This document shows positions 35,001 through 45,992 of a DNA stretch of 64,000 nucleotides, piece after piece. This DNA is from Akebia trifoliata (Eukaryota; Streptophyta; Magnoliopsida; Ranunculales; Lardizabalaceae): contig CM030709.1 in NCBI GenBank assembly GCA_017979445.1, forward strand, positions 2,976,001 to 3,040,000, written 5' to 3'. Each line of letters starts with the position of its first letter. Position 1 is the stretch's first letter. The notes below the pieces were generated by a model. The model did not search any database. It was given only the letters and a program-made list of their open reading frames with translations, and was not told the origin of the DNA. Position numbers and translations under genes: made by a program.

Positions 35001-35752
35001 CACCCAAGAAAGAAAGAGAAAAAAAAAAAAATATCCCTTAAAAATCCAAATCAGTTCTCCACTTCTCCTTCTTTCAAAATTTTTATTTTTTTTTCTATTA
35101 ATTTATTGAAATAGTTCCATTAAGCCAAAAATCCATAAAAAATTATAACTTTTATCTTCGAATTAAGCGACTTTAACTAATATCATAAGTTTTACAACCA
35201 CAAGGAATAAAAAAGATGAAAAACCCAATAGCTTTAACAATCTAACAATCCACAACAAAAATACATCGTCAAAGATAAATAAATTCTTTTTTTCCCCCCC
35301 TACAAATTGATTGAAATAGTTCAATTAAGTAAAAACCCATCAACAATTATAACTGCTATCTTAGCTTTCTAGCGATTTTAACTAATATCATAAATTTTAC
35401 AACCAGAAAGGAAAAAATAAGGGTGAAAAACCCACTTCATAAAACCAAACAACGTCAACAATCTACAGCCCACAAACAAAAGTACATCATCAAAGATAAA
35501 CATACTCTAAACAAAACAAAAACAAAAACCCAACCCAAGAAACCCATATAAGCAAAACTGGTAAAACTAGTAAGATAAGTACTAATTCAAGAAGACAGAC
35601 GATACCGTCGATATAGGGGAGAAAACAGAGTCGAAAATCCCTGTTGAAGATGAAGAATTGGCCTTAGTAGACGATGAGTAAGACCCTTTAACACCAAAAA
35701 GATCAGAAGAGAATGAAGACGACGAACCAGCTGGTTTCCTACCACTTTCCAT
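32004..35752 (-). CDS. SIS: SIS-like serine-rich protein, five coding exons
   Basis: Exons on the minus strand: 35752-35606, 34842-34746, 33798-33629, 33225-33150 and 32026-32004. All are GT..AG and the phases close into 170 residues. The N-terminus (1-49) is serine-rich: MESGRKPAGSSSSFSSDLFG, then STGIFDSVFSP. Residues 107-124 (VEPCYLSSSLYYGGQDIY) and the C-terminal SASRGNWWQG are the hallmarks of a plant-specific family that includes Arabidopsis SIS (Salt Induced Serine-rich; name recalled, not searched). Biochemical function is unknown, with no enzyme motif, signal peptide or membrane helix seen. The 23-bp last exon is supported by a TTTTGCAG acceptor and an in-phase TAA. Introns contain a SINE, a hAT MITE and a long hairpin. 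Four G-boxes lie upstream. Confidence 0.85.
32165..32352. repeat. Long hairpin in the last intron of the SIS-like gene
   Basis: The left arm includes CCCCCATGTGGCATACC, GGAACCATAGATT and ACACAACTGCACAT. These are mirrored by ATGTGCAGTTGTGT, AATCTATGGTTC and GCTATGTGGGGG. The arms are about 90 bp and the loop is very short (about 32258-32270). This is probably a foldback MITE. A related shorter hairpin with ATAGATCATTTGCC / GGTAAATGATCTATG is at 61780-61880. Confidence 0.75.
33894..34127 (+). mobile_element. tRNA-derived SINE with target duplication, copy 1
   Basis: An A-box-like GGGCCTAGTGGCAAG and a B-box-like GTGTTCGAAACCCC are followed by a body with CACCCGAAGGGTGGGGATAC and an A-rich tail. 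Flanks TTCACAAGAACACAA (33879-33893) and TTCACAAGAGCGCAA (34128-34142) match at 13 of 15 positions, a clear target duplication. It is in SIS intron 2. Copies: 55186-55413 (inverse) and a fragment at 45554-45652. Confidence 0.85.
34263..34495. mobile_element. hAT-type MITE, CATGGTTTTAAAAC family, copy 3
   Basis: The ends CATGGTTTTAAAACTCG and CGAGTTATAAAACCATG are inverted repeats. Flanks ATTAAGAT (34255-34262) and ATTCAGAT (34496-34503) are a 7/8 target duplication. The 233-bp interior carries repeated CGTCCATGC and GAGACAACTCGAGC-type motifs. It is in SIS intron 2, 135 bp from the SINE. Confidence 0.8.
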
Positions 35753-35874
35753 CTCTTTCGAATTTTTCTATCAAACCAACAAACAAAACTACCTTATAAA
35801 CCAATTTACTTCTTCAACAACTACAGACCCAAACACAGAAACCGATAAGATTTGCAGAAAAAACAGAGACAGAT

Positions 35875-36533
35875 CACGTGAAGAGTAAAAGAAACTCTCT
35901 CAATCAAATCAAATCAAACTTATTTAAGACCAAAAGACTGCACTCAGCCGTTATTTAAAGCTACCCATTTCATATCAACCCTTATTACTATTTTTATTTT
36001 TTCTTCCTTAATCTATGCAACCATATCCAATTCTCTCTCTCTCTCTAGAAAAGTTTCTTTGATAATCGACACGTGGACCCTCATTTCCACCCAAATAGAC
36101 TTATTGACTGCCAACTGTCAACTGCCAACATCTTACTGCCACGTGTCTCTAATGGATAACCACAACTTAGATTCAGTCCCTCTGGCTTCTCTCTTTTTTC
36201 CGATTTCAGAGGAATAAAAAAAAAAGAAAAAAAAAAAGAACGGTGACCTTATCTGATTTATCTTTTTGTCGTTTTGACGAAATAGGTCTACTATACCTAA
36301 GTTAAAAATGTCAGAAATTTACTTAAACATAGGCCGCGTGTCACTAAATGTGAATGATTACGAATAATCAATGTGGACCCAATTGAGCTTCATCATGATA
36401 TTAAGATGTGGTGTTTGATTGATTGTAACATATTACATATTATAGGAGAAGGAGTACTGGATCATACAAAAATCCATGTAAAAATCGTTAGCGTCGCCGC
36501 GTGCTCAACTTGTGTTCATTATTTGGACACGTG
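35875..36533. promoter_or_regulatory. Four CACGTG G-boxes upstream of the SIS-like gene
   Basis: CACGTG occurs at 35875-35880, 36070-36075, 36140-36145 and 36528-36533, that is 123-780 bp upstream of the ATG at 35752. Three are in ABRE-like contexts (ACACGTGG, CCACGTGT). ABREs bind bZIP ABF/AREB factors and mediate ABA, salt and drought induction, which would suit a salt-induced gene. Clustering is seen; function is inferred. Confidence 0.6.
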
Positions 36534-38264
36534 GCGTATTAGAATAGACTAGAATATCTCTGCTGGTCCCACAACAGTTTCTGGGGGTAATTTTGGAAGT
36601 AATTTTTGTGGTGGAATTTTAAAGTTAGAAGTATAAGATTGAAATATGTAAGTGATTGAGAAAAGATTTGTTTTAAGATTTTGTGTGGCTAAAAAATGAA
36701 AATGGGCCACTTTTCATGATCTTTAATTCTAAACCAAGGATTGGTACCCTATCTCAAAAATGTTTGGAGACATGATGGTTCTAGATATCCTTTAAGATTC
36801 CTTCCGATCACAATCACCAATACTCAAACAATAGATATGAAGGCATCTAAGAACCAAGATAAATACCAATAACAATAATAAAAATAAAATAATAAATAAA
36901 TAAATTAATTAATTAAATAAAAGTAAGATGGAAACTATATGGAGTAATAAGTCATATATTCTATTCTTCGAGATACACAAGAAAAATATCTTGAGTGAAT
37001 TTCAAAAGTGAAACTTTTTTTTTTGTGGGAATAATCAAAATGAGATAAGTTACATGCATGGTAATCAAGTCAAGATCTCTTTATAAACACATCCCAAGGT
37101 TTTTTTTTTTTTTTTTACTAAGAAAATAAGTGGATTTATCTTTTTATATGGAGATATTATGATTTGGCCGTAATTAATTTTTTTTTTATAAGTAATTTTC
37201 TTTTATTAAGTTTCCTTTGAAACCTAATTTTCAATATGCATTAAAACCTTTGGACTTGTTTTGTTATGGCATGAGATTTGAACTTAGGTCGTGGGATTGA
37301 CTCTCCTTCAATCTTTATTTATTTAAGTGGCCCTTTCAAGGGGTATTACTGTCTACGATGGTATAATCTCACAAAAAAAGTGATCATCTCTATTATATTC
37401 GACTAAAAGATGCGTTTTTTATTTGTTTTTTTGTTTTTTTTTTTATTGAACTAAAATCTGACCACTTCTTTACATATATACTTTTCTGTTATAAAATTTA
37501 AATATCTATACTTTTCAATTTCATATTCTTTTTATATATTCTGCTTTTGCTTAAATTTAATGAAGATATTCGTGGAAGTATTTGTGCTACCTTATCAATC
37601 TTACAAGTACCAAATCAGGAGGCAATCTTTTAAAAATATTTCCCATTCAGGAATCCTGTCGACGCGTTTCTTAACACTATGTTTGGATTGAGAGATGTCA
37701 AGCGAAAAGAAGATAAGAAAAAATCAATTTCTCTCCATCATGTTTGGATTGATAGGAGAGAAATTAGGATAACTTTAAAATTTTATAATATTTTAAAAGA
37801 GATCTAGAGAAAGAGTTGGAATTATAAAATATTTTAAAACGACTCTCTACTTTTGAAAAGATTAAAACTCACATTTTTTCTTTTCTCTTTTTCTCTCTTA
37901 CTTAACAATCCAAACAAGAAAGATAGAGAGAAACTCATTTATTTTCTCTTTTCTTATCTCCAATTCTCTCAATGATGGGGTGTGTGTGCATCATATTATC
38001 ACGACTCAATAAGCTAATATTCCAAAGAACATTTTTAGTTAAAAGTTGCAACTAAGTTGATTTGATGTCAAATTTAAAGATAATTACTCTATCTCTATAC
38101 ATGTAATTTTTAATTTTACTAGAGTTTGCTACAAATCTCATGGAAGTTCTTTACTAGGAGTACCCTTTTTAAGTTTTTGTTAAAATATGGAGATACCCTT
38201 GATCCGAGTCTTCTCTTATAGACTAATAAAATAACCTAAATGCCCTTCAACCTCCAGCATTATC

Positions 38265-38438
38265 ACCTACTTAACTCTACAGTTAATTATTTTTAGATTG
38301 ACGCCCAGTGACCTTTAAGATTTGACCTCACATCACACACCCTAACATGAAACCTACTTAACTCTACAGTTAATTATTTTTAGATTGACGCCAAGTGACC
38401 TTTAAGATTTGACCTCACATCACACACCCTAACATGAA
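38265..38438 (+). repeat. Recent 87-bp tandem duplication
   Basis: A unit beginning ACCTACTTAACTCTACAG at 38265 repeats at 38352. I see a single difference (GCCCAGTG versus GCCAAGTG) before both end in CACACACCCTAACATGAAA. Such near-identity points to a young duplication. Confidence 0.9.
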
Positions 38439-38839
38439 AGTGTACGGTAACCATAAAAGCTCTTCTTAAGATATGAGTGAAAAGATGTGCATTATGAGGT
38501 CCAATCTTGAGGTCACTAGCAAGACTTATTTTTAGTTTACTCAACCTTCAAAATTCCACCGTTCCCCCCTCCCCCCTCAACCCAAAAAATAAAGAAAAAA
38601 AAAAACCCATCTTACTTTTTTTAAGTTTGAAGTAGATAGAATAGGGCAAAACAAAATTTAAGCAAGAAGATGATAGATTTTGGGAAGAAAAAATCAAGGT
38701 TGAAGATGAGGGCATTAGGTCATTATCTATTAGTCCATTAGGCAGGTCAGGTTTGGGTTGGTAATTCCAACCTGAACTGAGTAGGTGTGGCCAATGAAGA
38801 GATCGGCTAACCCATTTTGCCAATAGGGGCTTTTCAGAA

Positions 38840-38910
38840 TGAACAATGCATTCTCAAGTCTTGAACCTGGGTCTCTGGTATCAGCACCCGAAGACTTTCG
38901 CACTCTAATA
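38840..38910 (-). mobile_element. tRNA-derived SINE-like fragment
   Basis: The complement has a B-box match (CAGGTTCAAGACTTGAG) preceded by a tRNA-like stretch including GGGTGCTGATACC. The A-box is weak. It is probably a decayed SINE. Confidence 0.35.
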
Positions 38911-39172
38911 ATCCACCAGAAACAAATCAAATGGAAGTTAAACAGCCCAAACTTGGGAATAATCTAAACAAAGCAAACTTAAATACCCAAACATTTATAA
39001 GAAGAGATACTTTGATCTGCACCCTACCAAAAAAATAAAAAAAAAACAAGAAAAAGAACAAAAAGGAATAATATCTGTGTTATTTACAGAAGTTGAGGTT
39101 TTACTTGAGATGTAAACAGAAAGCAAAATTATCCAATAAATAGTAAAGATCTCAGTAAAACAAAGTTGTCTC

Positions 39173-42100
39173 CTAAATGAAGTCGGGGTTTCCAAAAGGT
39201 TCAAGATCAGGATGAGTCCCAGGCCTCCGTGGATTTCTACAAATAAGATACTCAAGAAAAGGAAGTCAGGGACTAAATACTATAGGAAACATTTGTAGGG
39301 ACACAATTAGCATAAAATAAAGATAAAGAAAGGTTATAAATGCAAGTTACTGGTATCAACTTATGCCAATTGATCACAATACAAATATGGCTCATCCATC
39401 ACCCATTTCAGAAAGTATCAAATATTTGAAGGTTGAAATAGATTTGAAATGGATGATGAGTGACTGATGGCATATTAGTGTCAACAGTCAAACCATGATT
39501 CAGGCCAATACCACGATAGCTCCATCACTAATATTGCTTGCTTTAGAAATCCAAGTCAAATAAATAGTTCCAAAAATGGAGATTCTATTTTATTTATTTG
39601 TTGAAGCTATTACAACTGGAAAAAGAAAGTAACAATGCATACCTTCCAAAACGGTTGGGTTCAAAACCAGGAACGCCAGGCGGGCCATAGGGATCAAAGC
39701 GGGAACCTGGTGGAACACCACCCCTGCTTCAATTAACCCTTCCAAGATTAGGATCATAGCTATGTAGATATAGTTCCAATTATTCACGATGGAAAACAAT
39801 AAAAAAGATTGCAATATACTCACAAAGGACCACCAGGAAATCCAGGTGGTTCACCCATCGGACCAAACCAGCGTGGATCATGCGGCCCTGTTCCCACAAT
39901 AAGAAATTTTTTGTAAGCTGTGTAAGAGTTGAACATGGTTTTTGTCATACAGTTCAAAAACAGATCAGCTTACAGACCTATAAGCATGGACCCGCCACCA
40001 ATGTCAGGACCACGCCTGAAAGATAAAATAAATATGAAAAGGTTAAATGACCAATGGTGACTAACAAATAAGTGATAAACTAGAGATAGAAAGGGCTAGC
40101 TAGACCCATAGCTCAGTTGGTTTGACACATTTAATAGCAACTTTGAGGTTGTGGGTTTGTGTCCAGCTCACCAATCACAAAAAAAGAAAAAAAAAAAAAA
40201 AAAAAGGATACAGAAAGAACCTGGGGTAAATTCCAGCTCCAAGCCCTGGATGGAGATCATCATTGTGACCAGGAATTACTGGAGGATACAAGAGACTAGC
40301 ACACCAAGCAGCAGAGAAATGAAACGCACGTTTAATAACACTCATACAAATATTTGATCGATTTTCGTAATATGAAATATATGATCATCAATCAATGGTC
40401 TGAAAATACCAAAAGCATTAACTTCAGACTAGTAAGGTCAAGAATCCTCAAATGAACTCTTAATAAGAGCATTTAGTCTAATAAATTCCATTTACTGTAA
40501 TTCACAAATATGATATGCCACATATTCTAAAACTTCTTATAAATATCTTTATAATAAAACACAATGGTGGACCCCACCTTGTCTATCCCCACATAAAGAG
40601 GGATTGCGATTTAATCTCGCTAAAAATCTCAGGTACAATTTTAATTTGTTTGCCCTTCCTCTTCTGTCCCTTCCAAAAATACCCCTCTAACTTTATTGTC
40701 TTTCCTCTACTACCCCCTTTCCAATAATACTTGTCCAACTTTATTTCCTTTCCACATCTACCCCCTTAATCCCAAAGAGGATGCCCATGCCGGTAGGCAC
40801 GGGTAAATTCTAGTATGTTACAAAATCCGTATTGATTGCATAATCATATTTGCCTTTTAGAGAGGTGCAAAATTAGTGTCAATGTGGCAGCATGGTGTGC
40901 CAAGCGTAATGCATATAAGATTATAAATTTATCAGTGTCAACTATAATAATTCTATCGGATTAACAAAGGACATGTCTTTAGACAGAATTGAACGGAGGA
41001 CAAGACTCACTCGATCAATAAAGATGACTTGAAATTCTATTAAAATATAGCCAGAGAGAAGAAAAAGTTTGTTTTCTATGAAGGCTTGGCAAAACCTACA
41101 AGCTCATTAATTACAAGAATTTTCTTTGGTTTGTTGAAAGTGAAACCTTCTCACGTATTAACCCCTTCTCTTTTGGCTCCTCCACATGTACATGATTTAT
41201 TTGATTCAGCTTAATCAATAAAACTTGCAATTTAACTTGTCCGAGTATCTTTGTTTTGTTCTCAGCTTGACGATTTTTCCATCTGATTTAGATCCAAGAT
41301 GCTATTATACCTATGCCAGACCCCGAAAATACAGGTACAACTCTAGATAGGGCAGCTTATCTAAGATGTTGATAGCATGTTGTTTTATTTTTATTAATAT
41401 GAAAATAATCGTAAATGAAAATTAGATTTCATCAACGGTTAACTGATATCCGAAGAAATGGAAACCTTGAGGAAATCAGAAAACAATGAATAATACAACA
41501 TGCAAGAGTATTAAAAAAAAAAATTATCATAGAAATACATGCGGTATCCGATACCAGTATTAGTATATCGTGTCGATGCCAGGATGCTAACCATATGAAT
41601 ATTTGGCTGTTCTGCTAATGCATCACGTCTTGCCCGTTAATTTAACTATCAGAGATTGCCAATTTCGCAAACTGCATGCCTAAAACTATTTGGGTTTGAA
41701 TACTTGGTGTGAGCAATGCAGTTTCTAGCAAAATGACAGGGAGTGATGCTATGACAACCCAACAATGGGTGGAAAACAAACACATTATATCATGCAATAT
41801 CCCAAAATTAATCAATACTCCAGAATGCTCGGCTAAATATGAAAGAAGTAACAATTAGGTCATATGTACAACAACGATCAAAGGATCAGATATACTTCAT
41901 GTATATTATATATCTATAAGATTCCATTTAATAATTTGTGATGCCATAACTTTGAAACTGTAATAAATAATTTGTGAAAAATACCCTGGAGGATGTGGAA
42001 AATAGCCCGGAGGATATAATTGAGGGCTTTGTGGCTCATGCAGGTTACGTTCAGGTCCAGACCTTTCACTGGTTTCTGCCCTGCCAAAACAGCATCAAGT

Positions 42101-44673
42101 ATAAAATTTGTTAGATAAAAGTGAGCAATAAAAATTCCAGTGAGTATCAAAGTCCGTCCTCCATATATTCTTATATCTCTACAAGAATTCAAGAACACAA
42201 AAAGCCCACCAGACAATTCCAATACTCAACATAAAAATGGTATTAAAGAAGTCCAGATCAAAATATTAGTCAACATAACATAGATTTTTGTCCACCCACT
42301 TAAGTTGCTCCAGTTGGAAAATTTTAATATTTTGCATTAACAATAAAATACAGAATAAAGACACATTGACGCAATAAACAACAGTTAAGAAATAGAAGAG
42401 GAAAAAGGTATTCTCATATGCCCGAATATCACGTGAACCATTGTAATGGCTCCTCCAGCACGCAATTGAAAATTGAAAAAGAGATGAAACTTTCATTCCA
42501 GATTTCCATGCTAGGTACAAAGGCAGTACAACAACCATGGTAGTGAGTCCCCTAATCCTTGAAATGCAACGACTAACCCTCATATTTAAAGAACATAGAA
42601 TCGAGAAAGGTAGGATAATAGGAGAATAGGAAACAGAATGTGCAAAACAACTGGATTTCAGCATAGCCCATCCAAAAATGGAATGAGAATCTTTGTATAA
42701 TAAGTTGTTGAAGAAAAAAAAAGGTCCTTAACGTAACACTAATTTACAGTTGAACAAAGGAAAGAAATCACAACTAATTCAAATATTTGATCTCAAAAAA
42801 TAGATCTAACACACAATGTGATCAAGATAAGAGCTTTTGAACCCTAAGCTCTTTTTTTGGGTTGATAAATAACTATGCTGAATACAAGTATGTTAGCTAA
42901 AAGAAAAGGAAATATGGAATAGAGTATGACCAAGGGATCAAGATAAAGAACCATAAAAAGCTCAAGAAACCAACTTCCTTGGCCAAACTAGGATCCCAAT
43001 CCCTATCACACATGTGAAATCCAAAATGAATTCCACGCATCCATCATCCCTAAAAATTCCCATAATAGATAAGCTTAAGACTCGGCATGAGACATGTCTC
43101 TCGCTTATCAAAGTTGACTAGACACCAAACAAGCTCCAATAAAAAAAAAAAGCTTAAGATTCAACATAAGACCGATCTCTTAGTTCTGAATTAGAAGTCC
43201 TCATTATGTCATCTTATACCAACCAAAAGATTTCCAATCTTCTCATCATTATAAGCATAAAAACCTTCATCTCAAATATTAGGATTTAGCTACACAAATC
43301 TTATTCCTACATTCAATTCTCTTTTTATTAGTATTCCTCCATTCAATTCTATCTTGAACGTCGTCTTTTTTTTTTTTTTGTTCTAAATGTGTTCATGTCA
43401 ACTTTCACTCCCCCAATTCAAGCTCTTTTGAGTGTTCCTCTCATTCTTTTAGAACTTTCAACTAGCATGTTCCATCAAACAAGGACTGTAAATGACCTTT
43501 GTTGAGCATTCCCAAATCATCTTAATAGACTTTCTCTTAACTTATCATCTATTGGAGCTACTCCTACATTTTCTCAAATGCTATCATTCCTAATTTACCA
43601 TTCTCTGTCTTTCCACTCATCCATCCTAAAATCCTCATCTCTATTACACTCAATTTATTAATATGATACTTTATAACCACTCAACGTTGATGTCATAAAA
43701 TTTTCCTTTTAATTGGATTGGTTTGCATCTTATGTTCAATTTCCAAGTATCCAAATTCAGATTCTTATTCAAACTGTTGTAGGCAAACCTACTGAAAACA
43801 CATAAATAAGTCATATATCCTCCAAATTGCAATAGTACTTACTATACCATATCAATAAAACTACACAATTTATCAATCAAAATTGAACTAAAACAAAAGA
43901 AAAAAAAATGCTGATTTCATAATTATATACCTGGAAGTGCCAGGGATTGCAGCATTCACAGACCCTTTCTCTGGCGATTCCTCGATTTTGTGCAGAATCC
44001 CCGAATTCAAAGTCTTCACAAGCATTCCAAAATTTTTATACTGGTTGGCAAAATTTTTGCTCTCATTTCCTCCATCATAGTCGTTGACACTGCAAGAATC
44101 ATCCAATTCAATAATCTTAAAGAAATCCAACTTGATTTGAGAATCAAATCCATTAGAAAATTAACAATACAAGAAAATTCATACACAATTGAAATAATAA
44201 TAATTAAAAATATATATATATATATATATTTACTTGATTTGAAGAGTAGTTGGTTCCTTGTTTTGATGCTTACTGCTTAGTGCATCGATTACAAGGTGAT
44301 CTCCCATGATCAAACACTTGACTAAGACAGTAATCTTTGAATCTTTATCATCTTTAGTGTAGACGAAACCGTAACTATCGCCAGTTCCATTCCAACCCTC
44401 AATTCCAACCTCATCTACCACACCAAATTAAAAACCCAATGAAGAAATATTCAAACTTGATTGAAAAAAAAAAAAAAAACAGAGAAAAAGGGGAAGACCT
44501 GAAGGAGGTGAAGAGAGAGCAGTCTCAGAGAAGGCTTCAGATCCTGTAGCTTTAAGAGTGTATCCCGAGGCAAGGAACACTGCGTGTACGGAGAAAACGA
44601 TCTTGTCGTGTGGGTTTCGAAATGAAGGTCGAGATGCCCTAATTACAGCCATTACTGCGTCCTCGCTCGCCAT
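39173..44673 (-). CDS. PTRE1: Proteasome inhibitor/regulator PI31 (PTRE1), nine coding exons
   Basis: Exons on the minus strand: 44673-44499, 44414-44234, 44089-43931, 42080-41985, 40295-40221, 40015-39978, 39887-39824, 39723-39643 and 39236-39173. All are GT..AG and sum to 933 nt, 310 residues, near the Arabidopsis protein length (about 300). The N-terminal FP (PI31_Prot_N) domain begins MASEDAVMAVIRASRPSFRN and includes DKIVFSVHAVFLASGY, VGIEGWN and VKCLIMGDHLVIDAL. From about residue 175 the chain is Pro/Gly-rich: YPPGYFPHPPG, RGPDIGGGSML, then GSRFDPYGPPGVPGF, ending HPDLEPFGNPDFI. PI31 binds the 20S proteasome; in Arabidopsis PTRE1 modulates proteasome activity in auxin signalling. Introns carry a SINE, a Helitron 3' end and RTE LINE pieces. 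Confidence 0.95.
40095..40207 (+). mobile_element. tRNA-derived SINE filling a short PI31 intron
   Basis: The A-box TAGCTCAGTTGG is intact and the B-box region (GTGGGTTTGTGTCC) is mutated, followed by a long A tail (40170-40206). Possible duplication: GATAGAAAG before and GATACAGAAAG after. The tail ends about a dozen bases from the 5' splice site of the 205-bp intron 40016-40220, so over half of that intron is SINE. Confidence 0.6.
40783..40814 (+). mobile_element. Helitron 3' terminus
   Basis: CCCATGCCGGTAGGCACGGG forms a short hairpin and is followed six bases later by CTAG then T, the CTRR/T terminus of plant Helitrons. The 5' end (TC) was not fixed; the element probably starts within the preceding 300 bp, for example near 40528. 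It lies in a PI31 intron. Confidence 0.6.
40960..41070 (+). mobile_element. RTE-type LINE 3' remnant
   Basis: TTTAGACAGAATTGAACGGA and the following 'CACTCGATCAATAAAG' resemble the conserved end region seen at 3400-3460 and 49670-49710. It is heavily decayed. Confidence 0.4.
43250..43740 (-). mobile_element. RTE-type LINE reverse transcriptase C-terminal remnant
   Basis: The complement translates to EMRILRWMSGKTENGKLGM, then pieces like DDLGMLNKGH, recalling the conserved RTE C-terminal block (RMLRWMSG...IRE...RWFGHV). Stops and frame changes interrupt it, so it is not active. It lies in the long PI31 intron between exons 3 and 4. Confidence 0.65.
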
Positions 44674-45035
44674 TTTTCTCTGCTTTCTTCTTCTTCGCCG
44701 GGTTTTTTCCTCTCTAGTTTCTGAGAAAAAGAGAGATTTCACTTACAAAAAAAATTGAGAGATTTCTTTCTGCTCAAGTAAAAGGAATATGATCAGAACC
44801 ATGGATCATAGGGACTACTGATACTGATTGATAGGCCCACGTTCTCGATTGATCGGACAAGCATCCACCCATGTGTACCCAAAGAACGAACTACAGTAGT
44901 ATCATAGTAACTTGCTTCAAGTGGTACGGGATCACTATTTCATCGCCATCATCGTCTTAGTATCTCTTGACCTGAATCTTCTATGTAAACTAATGAGAAA
45001 TTGACTTAAATATCCTCATGTTCAACTTATAGCCT

Positions 45036-45909
45036 CAGCTTCAAGTTGGCACCCATCTTTTACTTGTTACACCCCAATTAAAATTAAAAGAAAAAGATAA
45101 ATTACCATTAGATGCATTGAATATGGCAAAATTCTAGTTCTGGTGCACATTCATTTTAATTTCCAAAACATGTTTTCCAGAGCGAGTTTGTCACTTTTAT
45201 AATCAGTAATCTCGACTGATAAAATGCCAACAAACTCGTTGTTAAAAATATCAAGCGTATTTGACTTTAACATTACATGTCATCTTGCTAGTAATTTATC
45301 AGCAAGATTGCTGATTTATAAAAGTCACTTCAAAATTATTTGCGATTTCGCTAGAAATTTATTAGTGAGATCGGTAATTATAAAAGTGACGAACTCACTG
45401 AAAAACTTGTTTTAGGAATAAAAATAAATAGTGTATCGGAAACAAAATTTATTTTTTTCAAAAAAATAAAAATAAGTCAATGATTAAGAATAAATAAAAG
45501 TTGGGGTGCCAATAGATTTATTTTAATTGTTTAGATTTCTATTTATTAATAAGCGTGTTCCGAACCCTAAGAAGCAATGAATACCTTGGGACTAATAGGA
45601 TTTTTGGAGGGGGCAGTGCGAATAGACTCATCCGAAGAGTAGGAAAAAAATCTTTTTATTCGATTGAAGATTTTAGAATCCTAATTTTAAATAATTGCTA
45701 AAGCTAAAGTTGTTTGTTTGAAAGTGTTATAATACTTTGTAATGTTGAGGTAAAATAACTCTTTGAATGACTTATATGATGTCAAGGTGATAACTTGATC
45801 CAAGTTTTTAAGTGTTTGAATGGTGTGTTTTAAGTAATAATCGGGTGTGATAATTAATTTAAGAAACTGAAGTGTGATTAGTAAAAGTTCAGGAGCCAAC
45901 AACAGCTCT
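45036..45909. mobile_element. Mutator-like MITE with nested SINE fragment
   Basis: The left end AGCTTCAAGTTGGCACCC...TTTTACTTGTTACACCCC and the right end GTGTGATTAGTAAAAGTTC...GCCAACAACAGCTCT match the ends of 63142-63839. The interior also aligns (GAGTTTGTCACTTT, 'ATAATACTTTGTAATGTTGAG'). A SINE fragment interrupts it at 45554-45652. No clean target duplication was found. It separates the PI31 and 45993 genes. Confidence 0.65.
45554..45652 (+). mobile_element. Truncated tRNA-derived SINE, copy 3
   Basis: The text GTGTTCCGAACCCTAAGAAG, then AATGAATACCTTGGG and GACTCATCCGAAGAGTAGG with an A tail is the middle and 3' part of the SINE at 33894-34127, with an internal deletion. It is nested in the MITE 45036-45909. 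Confidence 0.6.
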
Positions 45910-45965
45910 ATATATTTGCCATTACAATATATCCTATCTTCTGTTCCCTCTTTGGCTTCGTTGGT

Positions 45966-45992
45966 GAGAGTGAGAGAGAGAGAGAGAGAGAG
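45966..45992 (+). promoter_or_regulatory. (GA)n leader tract abutting the start codon
   Basis: A GAGA repeat of about 12 units runs directly into the ATG at 45993. It is the transcribed leader of the 305-residue protein gene. Such tracts can bind GAGA-type BPC proteins in plants; slippage here would change only leader length. Confidence 0.5.

Larger units (their letters stand above)
36534..38984. other. Gene-free spacer between the SIS-like and PI31 genes
   Basis: AT-rich sequence with (AATA)n near 36880-36920, long T runs, a TGTTTGGATT-ended repeat stretch (about 37671-37920), the 87-bp duplication (38265-38438) and a tRNA-like segment (38840-38910). No exon was recognised. The end is the likely 3' flank of the minus-strand PI31 gene. 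Confidence 0.6.

Noticed and set aside
40104..40172. Possible tRNA gene with GCTCAGTTGG
   Set aside because: The B-box is mutated, a long A tail follows, and the sequence sits within an intron; a SINE fits better.
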